Of a stretch of DNA of 64,000 nt, positions 9,131 through 17,023 are shown one piece after another. Under the pieces are notes generated by a model. It was not told the DNA's origin. It made no database searches and worked only from the letters and a program-made list of their open reading frames with translations. Numbering within the stretch: position 1 is the first letter of the stretch; each line of letters starts with the position of its first letter. The DNA comes from Allobosea sp. 117. GTDB taxonomy: Bacteria; Pseudomonadota; Alphaproteobacteria; Rhizobiales; Xanthobacteraceae. The stretch covers positions 310,001-374,000 of the forward strand of contig NZ_JNLC01000012.1 of NCBI RefSeq assembly GCF_000702305.1, given 5' to 3'. Position numbers and translations under genes: made by a program.

Positions 9131-9214
9131 TCAATTGAGATAGCCGAGCAGCCACAGACCGAGGATGATCGGAAGAGGAATGCCCAGCAGCCAAAGCAAA
9201 CCACCTTTCAGCAT
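9131..9214 (-). CDS. 27-residue single-helix membrane peptide
   Basis: A short gene of 28 codons including TGA. It encodes MLKGGLLWLLGIPLPII followed by LGLWLLGYLN, one strongly hydrophobic transmembrane helix with a Gly-Ile-Pro-Leu-Pro kink and a single basic residue near the N-terminus. A strong Shine-Dalgarno (GGAGAG) lies about six bases before the ATG. It lies just upstream of the DUF3008 gene on the same strand. Similar tiny hydrophobic proteins exist in Rhizobiales near stress genes; no function is known. Confidence 0.65.
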   Translation of the reverse strand: MLKGGLLWLLGIPLPIILGLWLLGYLN

Positions 9215-9320
9215 GACACTCTCCATGTTGTGTGATGCTCAAACCCGGCGGGTGGACTTTGGTTCCAGCACCGCTACCAAATCGCCCTGCCCGCCGATGA
9301 GAGCCGGCAGGGCCGGGAAC

Positions 9321-10061
9321 ATGGAGATCGTGCCGGTGAAGATGAACTGGCTGCCGTGGCGAAGCGTCGCCGAATTCAGCACGCTCGCCACGCTGCTCGC
9401 CGCGGCGAGTGCCCTGCTCGGTTTCGCGCTGATCGCCGATGCGGTGACGGAAGGCGAGACCCATAGCTTCGACACCGCCCTCCTGCTCGCCTTCCGCAAT
9501 CCCGCCGATCTCGCCCAGCCGATCGGGCCGGCATGGCTTCACGTCGTCATCCGCGACATCACGGTGCTTGGCGACACGACGATACTCGCGCTGGTGACGC
9601 TGATCGTCGTCGGCTACCTGCTGATCGACGGCAAGCGCGGCGCGGCCGCCTTCGTCGCCATATCCATCGTCAGCGGCACGCTGCTCAGCTTCGGCCTGAA
9701 GTCCGGCTTCGAACGCCCCCGCCCCGATCTCGTCGCGCATCTCGTCAAGGTGCAGACCATGAGCTTCCCGAGCGGCCACGCCATGATGTCGGCGCTGACC
9801 TATCTGACGCTCGGCGCACTGCTCGCCCGCACCCAGAGCCGGCGGCGCATCAAGGCGTATATCCTCGGCGTCGCCATGGTGCTGACGCTGCTGATCGGCG
9901 CCAGCCGCGTCTATCTCGGCGTCCACTGGCCGACCGACGTGCTGGCCGGCTGGTGCGCCGGCAGCGCCTGGGCGCTGATGTGCTGGCTCATCGTGCTCTG
10001 GCTGCAGCGACGCGGGCGAATCGAGGACGACACACCCGAGCCCGCCTCGCCATCGGCCTAA
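9321..10061 (+). CDS. PAP2-superfamily membrane phosphatase
   Basis: A 246-residue integral membrane protein with about six helices. The three PAP2 motifs are present in order: KSGFERPRP (K-x6-RP), SFPSGHAMMS (PSGH) and SRVYLGVHWPTDV (SR-x5-H-x3-D). Such enzymes dephosphorylate phosphatidic acid, undecaprenyl pyrophosphate or related lipid phosphates at the outer face of the inner membrane. The exact substrate cannot be told. Start 9321 is tentative; ATG 9342 (MNWLPW) is nearly as good and neither has a strong SD. Confidence 0.9.
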   Translation: MEIVPVKMNWLPWRSVAEFSTLATLLAAASALLGFALIADAVTEGETHSFDTALLLAFRNPADLAQPIGPAWLHVVIRDITVLGDTTILALVTLIVVGYLLIDGKRGAAAFVAISIVSGTLLSFGLKSGFERPRPDLVAHLVKVQTMSFPSGHAMMSALTYLTLGALLARTQSRRRIKAYILGVAMVLTLLIGASRVYLGVHWPTDVLAGWCAGSAWALMCWLIVLWLQRRGRIEDDTPEPASPSA

Positions 10062-10141
10062 ATGCGGATCGTCAAACGCCCCGTTCTCCGTGCTAGGCTG
10101 CCGCTGGAACCGCCGCAGAGCGGCTCGCGAGGGAGGGCATT

Positions 10142-10354
10142 ATGCCGAACAAGACGAGCGAAGGATTGTTGATCCGCGAGATCGGCGTCATCGAGACCAC
10201 CGAGTCCGACAACGTCCTACGCTGGGACGGCACGAACCTCTATGTCGAGCAGGACATCTTCCACAACGGCCAGCTCGTGCACCGCAAATACAAGCGCCGC
10301 GTGACGAAGGACGTCGCGCGCACCATCGCGGCCATGCTGGCCGACACGCACTGA
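10142..10354 (+). CDS. Small hypothetical protein, 70 residues
   Basis: I do not recognise the family. The protein is soluble, mixed-charge and probably beta-rich in the first two thirds (LLIREIGVIETTESDNVLRW), ending with a helix VARTIAAMLADTH. A strong ribosome site (GAGGGAGGG) precedes ATG 10142. The next gene begins directly after its TGA, so the two are likely cotranscribed. Confidence 0.7.
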   Translation: MPNKTSEGLLIREIGVIETTESDNVLRWDGTNLYVEQDIFHNGQLVHRKYKRRVTKDVARTIAAMLADTH

Positions 10355-11008
10355 ATGGCCGGAATCCCGCTGCACATGCCCGTCTTCACCATGCCGATGC
10401 GCGTCGCCCTGCTGCTGGTGGCGCTCACGCTCGTCTTCGCCGGCCCGGCCAGCGCCGCCGACTGCGCGGCGGCCGCCACACCGGCCGATCGCCTGTCCTG
10501 CGCCGCTACCCAGCAGAAGGCCGCCGACACCGCGCTGAACGCCAGCTACAAGGCGCTGATGGGCGCGCTCGGCCCGGACGACCAGGGCCGGCTCCGCGAC
10601 GCGCAGCGCGCGTGGATCGCCTTCCGCGACAAGGAATGCCAGTTCCGCGCGGGCGTGCCGGCGGACCCGTTCCGGCAGACGCTCTGCGTTGCCGAGCTCA
10701 CCGGCCGGCGCAACGACCAACTCGCGGCGGCGGCGGGCTGCAAGGCGGGCGACCCGGCCTGCCTGCCGCGCTCCGGCGCCGCGACCGCTCCCAGCACGCC
10801 CATCGCTGCAGACGGCAACACCTCCTGCCGGCAGACGGCCGGACCGGCCAAAGCGCAGCAATATGTGGCGCAGTGCCTCGAGGTCTCGCCGGCCACCCAC
10901 CCGCCCTGCAATGCGGACAACGCGTGTAGCCTGATCATCGACGAGATCAAGCGCGGCTGCGGCATGATCGGCCAGGGCGCGCCGGCCTATTGCGCGACCT
11001 ATCGCTGA
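10355..11008 (+). CDS. LprI-type (DUF1311) secreted protein
   Basis: After a signal peptide (MRVALLLVALTLVFAGPASA, starting at Met15) the protein contains an LprI/DUF1311 lysozyme-inhibitor-like domain: CAAAATPADRLSCA, then QQKAADTALNASYKAL and RDAQRAWIAFRDKEC with paired cysteines. A second Cys-rich segment (CRQTAGPAKAQQYVAQCLEV) resembles repeats of secreted enzyme-associated proteins. It acts in the periplasm; lysozyme inhibition is family knowledge, not shown here. ATG 10355 abuts the previous stop; in-frame ATG 10397 gives a more typical signal peptide and may be the true start. Confidence 0.8.
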   Translation: MAGIPLHMPVFTMPMRVALLLVALTLVFAGPASAADCAAAATPADRLSCAATQQKAADTALNASYKALMGALGPDDQGRLRDAQRAWIAFRDKECQFRAGVPADPFRQTLCVAELTGRRNDQLAAAAGCKAGDPACLPRSGAATAPSTPIAADGNTSCRQTAGPAKAQQYVAQCLEVSPATHPPCNADNACSLIIDEIKRGCGMIGQGAPAYCATYR

Positions 11009-11028
11009 TCGGGCTCCCGGCTCTCGGC

Positions 11029-11595
11029 TCAGATTTTGGCCAGCAGGCCGCCGAGCAGCAAAAGGCCCGCCGGCCACAGGCCGAGGCGGGCGGCGCTGCC
11101 GATGTGACCGAGCTCGCCCACATCGGCGAAGTCGGCACCCCACACATCCGCGAACTGGCGTGCCTGCTGGAAGGTGACGCGCGGGTCGTCGCGGCTCGCC
11201 GCCACCAGCGCCGGGAACGGCAGGGCGCGCAGCGGCATCGGCGCGAAGCTGCGCACCAGCGCGAAGGAGGGATCGGGATCGTCGACATTGGTCGGCGCGG
11301 CCAGAAAGGCGGCGGCGACCTTGCGCGTCAGCTCCGGCGGCGCGCCGGCGCTCCAGCGCACGATGGTCGCCACCCCGACCGAATGGCCGACGAGCACGAC
11401 ACGCCGCGGCGCGCTCTCGACCGCAGCGCCGAGCCGGGCAATCCAGGCCTGCGCATCGGGGCGCGACCAGTTCGCCTGGATGAGGCGCGTCGAATTGGGA
11501 AAGGCGCCGAGCCAGTGCGACTGCCAATGGTCGGGCGGAGAGTTCTCCCGTCCCGGAACCACCAGGAAATCGAAGGAGGAGAGATCGACGGCCAT
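11029..11595 (-). CDS. RBBP9/YdeN-family serine hydrolase
   Basis: A 188-residue alpha/beta hydrolase. The N-terminal FLVVPGRENSPPDHWQSHW is the family signature of RBBP9/YdeN. The nucleophile elbow is GHSVG near residue 70, followed by AAPTNVDDP and a late ASRDDPRV acid loop; the catalytic His is probably in ELGHIGSA. The usual GHxN part of that last motif is partly changed. The cytoplasmic substrate is unknown. It converges with the LprI gene. Confidence 0.82.
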   Translation of the reverse strand: MAVDLSSFDFLVVPGRENSPPDHWQSHWLGAFPNSTRLIQANWSRPDAQAWIARLGAAVESAPRRVVLVGHSVGVATIVRWSAGAPPELTRKVAAAFLAAPTNVDDPDPSFALVRSFAPMPLRALPFPALVAASRDDPRVTFQQARQFADVWGADFADVGELGHIGSAARLGLWPAGLLLLGGLLAKI

Positions 11596-11610
11596 GGGGC
11601 GTGTCTCCGT

Positions 11611-12009
11611 TCACAGCGGCCGCAGCAGGGCGACCAGTATGAGCGCCAGCCCCGCCATCGAGACAAGCCAGGCGAGCGAGCGCAGATAGGCGATGCCGGC
11701 GGCGTAGAGCGGCACATAGACGATGCGGGCGGCAAGATAGAGCCAGCAGCCGAGCAGCGTCAGCGCGCCGAGACGGCCGGCGAGATGGGCGGCGAGCACC
11801 GCGGCCGCGAACAGCGGCAGGGTTTCCATCAGGTTCGCCTGCGCCCGCCGCAGGCGTCCGGTCAGGCGTCCTTCCGGCGGCCCCGGCTCGTCGCGCGGAC
11901 CGGTGTTGTAGGCGATGCCTGTCTCTCGGTTGCGAAACATGGCGGGTAGCAATATCTGCACGATCGCGAGCATGAGTGCCCAGGCGAGCAGGCTGAGTTC
12001 CGTCGTCAC
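11611..12009 (-). CDS. MAPEG-family membrane protein
   Basis: A 132-residue inner-membrane protein with four predicted helices. The pattern NRETGIAYNTGPRDEP followed by GRLRRAQANLMETLPLFAAA is characteristic of bacterial MAPEG proteins (membrane-associated eicosanoid/glutathione metabolism fold). Real substrates are unknown in bacteria. GTG 12009 is chosen because AGGGAAGAG sits five to six bases before it and the protein then begins TTELSLLAW as in relatives. ATG 12036 would add nine residues. Confidence 0.82.
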   Translation of the reverse strand: MTTELSLLAWALMLAIVQILLPAMFRNRETGIAYNTGPRDEPGPPEGRLTGRLRRAQANLMETLPLFAAAVLAAHLAGRLGALTLLGCWLYLAARIVYVPLYAAGIAYLRSLAWLVSMAGLALILVALLRPL

Positions 12010-12090
12010 GTTGCTCTTCCCTTGTGCATGGCTCATTTCCCACCAACCAATAGGCGTCGCGATCCGGCGCCGATGATCTAGATTGCCGTT

Positions 12091-12612
12091 ATGGCTAAGT
12101 CCAAGCTCAAGAAGAAGAAGCGCAACAGCGGACAGACGCTGCGACAGGTCGCCGCCCTGCCGTTCCGCGACGCGGCGGAAGGGGGCATCGAGTTCCTTGT
12201 GCTGAGCTCGCGGGAGACGCGGCGCTTCATCGTGCCCAAGGGCTGGCCGATCAAGGGCCGCAAGGACTGGAAGGCGGCGCAGATCGAGGCGCGCCAGGAA
12301 GCCGGCGTGGTCGGCGAGATCGGCCGCAAGCGCATCGGCGAGTACCGCTACTGGAAGCGGCTGGACACCCATTTCACCCTTATCAAGGTCAGCGTCTATC
12401 CGCTGAAGGTGACGCGCCAGCTCGACGACTGGCCGGAGCGCCACGAGCGCGACCAGCGCTGGCTTTCCCCGCAGGATGCGGCCCTGCTGATCGACGAGAG
12501 TGACCTCGCCGATCTCATGCTGGACTTCGCTCGGACGGACGCCGTTGGAAAACCCGGCAAATCCGCCAAAGGCGAAGACGCGGCCCCGCGCGAGGCCGAG
12601 CCGCAGGGCTGA
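12091..12612 (+). CDS. Nudix-fold hydrolase with altered Nudix box
   Basis: A 173-residue protein with a basic N-terminus (KSKLKKKKR) and a Nudix domain: AALPFRD, IVPKGWPIKG, then the helix AAQIEARQEAGVVG. In the consensus RE-U-x-EE-x-G-U, the first Arg is Ile and one metal-binding Glu is Gln, while two acidic positions remain. A family of alphaproteobacterial Nudix proteins with this W-P-x-KG pattern exists, so it is probably an active diphosphoinositol/dinucleotide-type hydrolase or a binding-only variant. It stands alone. Confidence 0.8.
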   Translation: MAKSKLKKKKRNSGQTLRQVAALPFRDAAEGGIEFLVLSSRETRRFIVPKGWPIKGRKDWKAAQIEARQEAGVVGEIGRKRIGEYRYWKRLDTHFTLIKVSVYPLKVTRQLDDWPERHERDQRWLSPQDAALLIDESDLADLMLDFARTDAVGKPGKSAKGEDAAPREAEPQG

Positions 12613-12628
12613 GCGTCAATGCGCGGGC

Positions 12629-12663
12629 GGCCGGGCTCCTCGACGATGTCGAAAGGCCCGGCC
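12629..12663. terminator. Hairpin between convergent genes
   Basis: GGCCGGGC at 12629-12636 pairs perfectly with GCCCGGCC at 12656-12663; an inner CGAC/GTCG pair narrows the loop. It lies in the 62-base gap between the converging Nudix and DUF1236 genes. No T tract follows, so termination efficiency is uncertain. Confidence 0.5.
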
Positions 12664-12674
12664 GGAGCGTGCGG

Positions 12675-13082
12675 TCACTCGATGATCTGCACCACGCGAT
12701 GGGTGCGCGGATCCACCAGCACGGTGCGGTTGTTCACGACCGTGTAGCGATACGGGGTATCGCCGAAGCGCTCGGGCACCTCGTAATAGCGCACGCCCGT
12801 GGTCGGCAACTCGGTGCCGACCACCACGTCGCGCTCATAGGCGTAGGACGGGACCTGCTCCTCGACGACATAGCTGCGGAAGCCGGCGCGACGCTCTTCC
12901 GCGATGCCGCCGACAAACGCGCCGGTCACGCCGCCGACCACCGCGCCGACCGGGCCGCCTACGATCGCACCGCCGACCGCGCCGGTGGCGGCGCCGGCCG
13001 CGACGCCGGCGCCCTGCTGGGCGCTGGCCGCGACGGGCAGGGCAAGAACGATGGCCGTCGCGAGAATTGCTTTCCTGATCAT
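12675..13082 (-). CDS. DUF1236 domain exported protein
   Basis: A 135-residue protein with a signal peptide (MIRKAILATAIVLALPVAASAQ), a glycine-rich Gly-zipper-like segment (GAATGAVGGAIVGGPVGAVVGG), and a C-terminal DUF1236 region (VGTELPTTGVRYYEVP ... VLVDPRTHRVVQIIE). The Gly-zipper suggests association with the outer membrane or periplasm (inference). ATG 13082 has GAGAGGAGA upstream. DUF1236 proteins are common in Rhizobiales; their function is unknown. Confidence 0.8.
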   Translation of the reverse strand: MIRKAILATAIVLALPVAASAQQGAGVAAGAATGAVGGAIVGGPVGAVVGGVTGAFVGGIAEERRAGFRSYVVEEQVPSYAYERDVVVGTELPTTGVRYYEVPERFGDTPYRYTVVNNRTVLVDPRTHRVVQIIE

Positions 13083-13218
13083 ATCAAGTCTCCTCTCGGG
13101 CCCCATACCCCGTGCGCTCCTTAACGTACGGGGCGGAGGAGCGTTCCCAAGAAGAGCTGATATGAACGAGACTGATTTATTTGATCACGAACGTCATATA
13201 CGTGACCGAATTGTGGAA

Positions 13219-14463
13219 TCAGTGAGGTGTAGATGAGCCTTGTGTTTGAAAAAGCTTTCCCCTCTCGGTCACCAGTACGATGACGAGAGCGGTAAATCCA
13301 AGAGTGGCGAAGCCGAATACCAGAGGCAGCGTGGTGCCGTCGAACTGCTGCCCGAGCGCGAAGCCCAGCAGCGCGCCGCCAACCGTGGTGACAAAACCGA
13401 GCAGCGACGACGCGGTTCCCGCGATATGGCCGACCGGCTCCATGGCCATGGCGTTGAAGTTCGACACCATCAGCCCGAAGAAGAACATCATCGAGGCCTG
13501 CAGGATCGAGAACACCCAGATCGACTCGTAGCCCGCCAGCGCGATGAGCGCGTGGCTGGCGGTCACCACGATGAAGCCGACCAGCGCCGCGTGCGAGACC
13601 CGGCGCATGCCGATCTTGCCGACGATGCGCGCATTCAAGAGCGATGAAAGCGCCATGAAGAGCGCGATGCCGGCGAACACCGAGGTGAACAGATGCTCCG
13701 CGTGGAAGGCGTCAGCGAACACCTGCTGGGCGGAATTGATGAAGCCGAACAGGCAGCCCATCACCGCAGTCATGGCCAGCGCATAGCCGACGGTCAGCCG
13801 GCTGTGGAAGAACAGCGATACGGCGTGGCTGACCCCCTGGAACGAGATCGGCGTGCGGTCCTCCGGATGCAGCGTCTCGGGAAGGCGCACGGCGGTCCAG
13901 ACCAGCGTCACCGCCCCGAACACCGTCAATATGCCGAAGATCCACCGCCACTCGGCGACCAGCAGGATCGCCTGTCCGATCGAGGGGGCGAGGATCGGCA
14001 CGGAGAGAAAGACGATGAAGGCGAGCGACATCACCCGGGCCATCTGCCGCCCGGAATAGCAGTCGCGCACCACCGAGATTGCCAGCACGCGGGTCGCCGC
14101 CGCGCCGATTCCCTGCGTCGCGCGCGCCGCCATCATCACCTCGAAGCTCGGCGCGAAGGCGGCGACGACCGAGGCGACGGCGTAGAGGCCGAGGCCGAAG
14201 ATCAGCACCGGGCGCCGGCCGTAACGGTCGGCGATCGTCCCGTAGAGAATCTGCGCGGCACCGAATCCGAGCAGATAGGCGGTGACGACGAGTTGCACAT
14301 GGTTGCCGGCCTCGATGCCGAGCGCGGCACCGATCTGCGGCAGCGCCGGCAGCATCGAATCGATGGCAATGGCATTGGTCGCCATCAGGGCGGCGATGTA
14401 GCCGACGAACTGGCGAAACCCCATGCCCGGATGCGGATTTTCCGGGACGGCAGGAGAGGACAT
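13219..14463 (-). CDS. Bcr/CflA-type MFS multidrug efflux transporter
   Basis: A 414-residue, 12-helix major facilitator. Motif A is IADRYGRRPVLIFG between helices 2 and 3; the N-terminal IDSMLPALPQIGAALG and MMAARATQGIGAAATRV are typical of the Bcr/CflA drug:H+ antiporter family. It acts in the inner membrane; the substrate is not predictable. ATG 14463 (MSSPAVPENP) is preferred to the upstream TTG 14484. Transcribed divergently from the SDR gene across a 360-base spacer. Confidence 0.88.
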   Translation of the reverse strand: MSSPAVPENPHPGMGFRQFVGYIAALMATNAIAIDSMLPALPQIGAALGIEAGNHVQLVVTAYLLGFGAAQILYGTIADRYGRRPVLIFGLGLYAVASVVAAFAPSFEVMMAARATQGIGAAATRVLAISVVRDCYSGRQMARVMSLAFIVFLSVPILAPSIGQAILLVAEWRWIFGILTVFGAVTLVWTAVRLPETLHPEDRTPISFQGVSHAVSLFFHSRLTVGYALAMTAVMGCLFGFINSAQQVFADAFHAEHLFTSVFAGIALFMALSSLLNARIVGKIGMRRVSHAALVGFIVVTASHALIALAGYESIWVFSILQASMMFFFGLMVSNFNAMAMEPVGHIAGTASSLLGFVTTVGGALLGFALGQQFDGTTLPLVFGFATLGFTALVIVLVTERGKLFQTQGSSTPH

Positions 14464-14823
14464 GACGGCTTTCTGAAAAGGCAAAATGGCGGAAGGGAAT
14501 GAAAACGACGCTCGGCCAATGGCGGCCCGCGCCCGCCTTATGCCTCAAAAAACGCGGTTCCCCTATCGACCACAGGTCACACCGGCGGCAGAAAAATACG
14601 GCGCATGCTCATAAGATTGTGATTTCGCGCCGGGCGACGTTGCGGCATGCGCGGCCGGATCGCGCCCCCCGCTTGCGCGCGGCCGCAAAGCGGAAGTTCT
14701 GGAAGACCCGGTGAGGAGGAGCGCATATTCTGCGGGCCGATCAAGCGGTCTGTCCGGAACCGCGCCAAGCCGCCCTGTCATGACGGACCGCAGGTCTGCG
14801 GACCGACGCCGAGGAGTTGCGCC
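14464..14823. other. Intergenic region between divergent MFS and SDR genes
   Basis: About 360 bases with no credible gene. The middle (14540-14625) is less GC-rich than its surroundings and includes AAAAAACGCG and AAAAATACGG, so promoters for both directions probably lie here. I could not identify a clear -35/-10 pair, operator or hairpin. Confidence 0.4.
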
Positions 14824-15726
14824 ATGCCCCACCCCGCTCTTAGCCCGTCCCATGTCGCCGTCGTCACCGGAGGCGCCTCCGGCATCGGCCTCGCCGCCGC
14901 CAAGCGCTTCGCCCGGCTCGGGCTGAACGTCGTGATCGCCGACATCCCCAGCGCCGCCCTGAGCGATGCGGTCGATGCGGTCGCCGCCGCGGCCGAGGGC
15001 AGCCCGGTGGACGTGCGCGCCATCCCGACCGACGTCAGCCGCGTGGAGGAGGTCGAGAAGCTGCGCGAGGCGGTGCGCGCCGCGTTCGGGCGCGTGCATG
15101 TGCTGATGAACAACGCCGGCGTGCAGCCCGGCAGCAACGTGTTCGGCCCGCCGGAGAACTGGGCGAAGGTGCTCGGCGTCAATCTGTGGGGCGTCATCAA
15201 CGGCACCCAGCTCTTCGTGCCGGACATGGTGGCGAGCGGCGAGCCGGGGCTGGTCATCAATACCGGCTCGAAGCAGGGCATCACCACGCCGCCGGGCGAT
15301 CCGGCCTACAACGTCTCGAAGGCGGGCGTGAAGGTGTTCACCGAGCAGCTCGCCCATGAATTGCGGGGCAGCACCAGCGGGCGCATCTCGGCGCATCTGC
15401 TGATCCCCGGCTTCGTCTTCACGCCGCTAGCCGCGCGCGGCCGTACCGAGAAGCCGGCTTCCGCCTGGACGCCGGAGCAGACGGCCGACTTTATGCTGCA
15501 GGGCATCGCCGCCGGCGATTTCTACATTCTCTGTCCCGACAACGAGGTGGACCGGGCTACCGACCAGCGCCGCATCCTGTGGGCCGCCGGCGACATCGTC
15601 GAGAACCGGCCCGCCCTCTCGCGCTGGCATCCCGATTACGCGGCCCGTTTCGCCGCCTTCGTCGAGGCCCCGCCGCCGTCCGACGGGATGCGGGTGGAGA
15701 CGCTGAACGCCTCCAACGACGACTGA
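14824..15726 (+). CDS. Short-chain dehydrogenase/reductase
   Basis: A 300-residue classical SDR. It has the cofactor motif TGGASGIG near residue 15, NNAGVQ, and the active-site Ser-Tyr-Lys as INTGSKQG followed by YNVSKAGVK. ADIP after the second strand suggests NAD(H) preference. The C-terminus (about 50 residues beyond the usual 250) is longer than average. GAGGAG precedes ATG 14824. The convergent TetR gene 16 bases after its stop may regulate it. The substrate is unknown. Confidence 0.88.
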   Translation: MPHPALSPSHVAVVTGGASGIGLAAAKRFARLGLNVVIADIPSAALSDAVDAVAAAAEGSPVDVRAIPTDVSRVEEVEKLREAVRAAFGRVHVLMNNAGVQPGSNVFGPPENWAKVLGVNLWGVINGTQLFVPDMVASGEPGLVINTGSKQGITTPPGDPAYNVSKAGVKVFTEQLAHELRGSTSGRISAHLLIPGFVFTPLAARGRTEKPASAWTPEQTADFMLQGIAAGDFYILCPDNEVDRATDQRRILWAAGDIVENRPALSRWHPDYAARFAAFVEAPPPSDGMRVETLNASNDD

Positions 15727-15742
15727 AGGCTGGGCCGGCGCG

Positions 15743-16327
15743 TCAATCGCCGCTCGCCGCCTTCCCGACGATCGCCGCGCGTGCCGCTTCGAGGAAGTCC
15801 TCGGAGAGCTTCTCGTCGCTGCTGAGGCGTGCCAGAACCAGCGCGCCGACGAGGGTCGAGAAGGTCGCCAGCGCGGCGGCATGGCGCTCCGCGGCCGTGG
15901 CGCCGGGGCTCAGCGCCTCGATCGCCGCGATGTTCTGCCTTAGCGACGAGGTCGCCGTGGCGCGGGTCTCCGGCGCCTGACGGGCGATCTCGGGGCCGAG
16001 GGCGGCGAACACGCATCCGCACTCCGGCGCGTCGCGATGCGCCTTCGAGAGATAGCTGGCGACGATCTCGGAAAGCGCGGTCTCCGGGGCCTCCCGCGCC
16101 AGCGTCTGCCACTGCGGCCGCACGACCTCGGCCGCCCGCGCGCTCGCCTGCGCGATCAGGTCGTCCTTCGAGGCGAAATGGCCATAGAAGCCGCCATGCG
16201 TCATCCCCGCCGCCTTCATGATGTCGGCGACGCCGATGCCGTCGAAGCCCTTCTCGCGGAACAGCCGCGCGGCCGCCTCAAGAATCCGTTCGCGGTTTTC
16301 CGCACATTTCTCGCGGCTGACCCTCAT
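15743..16327 (-). CDS. TetR-family transcriptional regulator
   Basis: A 194-residue repressor-type protein. The N-terminal HTH is textbook: RERILEAAARLFREKGFDG, VADIMKAAGMTHGGFYGHF, SKDDLI. The C-terminal ligand domain has an Ala-rich helix bundle with CGCVFAALGPEIAR, like the YxaF/LmrA and PA0432 groups. ATG 16327 follows a GTG that would add one residue. It is convergent with the SDR gene at 14824 and divergent from the membrane-protein gene at 16499, either of which may be its target. Confidence 0.88.
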   Translation of the reverse strand: MRVSREKCAENRERILEAAARLFREKGFDGIGVADIMKAAGMTHGGFYGHFASKDDLIAQASARAAEVVRPQWQTLAREAPETALSEIVASYLSKAHRDAPECGCVFAALGPEIARQAPETRATATSSLRQNIAAIEALSPGATAAERHAAALATFSTLVGALVLARLSSDEKLSEDFLEAARAAIVGKAASGD

Positions 16328-16498
16328 CACTCCGATCCGTCGTTATTCCCATCCGTATATAGGATGTCGCCCGGCAATCAGCAATTATGATAGTTATCAT
16401 GATTATGTGCCGGCCGTATCATCCTGCGTGATCGGTGCGTCCGATACGGGGTCGGGCGGCCGGGGGACCACAGCTCGTGCGCAATGGGGAGCGCTGCC

Positions 16499-16990
16499 AT
16501 GTTCGATCCGACCACCCTCACCGGCTTTCACACCTGGCTCAGCCTGATCGGCATCGCTGCCGGCTTCGTCGTCGTCCTTGACCTGATCGGCGGACGCAGC
16601 CGGCCGCTCTGGGCGGCGGTCTTCCTGATCACCGCCATCGGCACCAGCGTCACCGGCTTTCTGTTTCCGTTCAACGGCGTGCTGCCGTCGCATGTCGTCG
16701 GCGTGATCGCGCTGCTGGTGCTGGTGTTCCAGACGCTCGGGCTCTACGCCTTCGGCCTCGCCGGCGGCTGGCGGCGGATCTATGCCGCCAGCGCGGTGAT
16801 CAGCCTCTATCTGCTGGTGTTCGTCGGCGTGGCGCAGGCCTTCGCCAAGATCCCGGCCCTGCACGCCGCCGCGCCGACGCAGGCCGAGCCGCCCTTCGCC
16901 ATCGCGCAGGGCATCGTGCTGCTGATCTTCGTCGGCCTTGGCCTGCTCGCGGTCCGCGGCTTCAGGCCCGCGCTGCGGCCGGCGGTCTGA
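16499..16990 (+). CDS. Four-helix membrane protein of unknown function
   Basis: A 163-residue protein with about five hydrophobic segments: WLSLIGIAAGFVVVLDLI, AAVFLITAIGTSVTGFLF, VVGVIALLVLVFQTLGLYAF, a helix around ISLYLLVFVGVAQAF, and a C-terminal IVLLIFVGLGLLAV. No catalytic motif is seen and I do not recognise the family with certainty. It converges with the TRAP transporter genes, and its stop lies inside an inverted repeat. Confidence 0.7.
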   Translation: MFDPTTLTGFHTWLSLIGIAAGFVVVLDLIGGRSRPLWAAVFLITAIGTSVTGFLFPFNGVLPSHVVGVIALLVLVFQTLGLYAFGLAGGWRRIYAASAVISLYLLVFVGVAQAFAKIPALHAAAPTQAEPPFAIAQGIVLLIFVGLGLLAVRGFRPALRPAV

Positions 16991-17023
16991 CCCGCCGGCC
17001 CGAGGTCGGGACGCCGGGTCAGA
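16986..17023. terminator. Symmetric hairpin shared by two converging stops
   Basis: TCTGACCC at 16986-16993 is the exact reverse complement of GGGTCAGA at 17016-17023, and an inner CCCG-AGGT-CGGG hairpin fills the loop. Both stop codons (TGA 16988-16990 on plus, TCA 17019-17021 on minus) are inside the arms. This is the layout of a compact bidirectional terminator, though no T-run is present. Confidence 0.6.

Noticed and set aside
13162-13236. 24-codon plus-strand ORF (MNETDLFDHERHIRD...)
   Set aside because: Weak AAGAG site only, overlaps the MFS stop, no recognisable feature; insufficient support.
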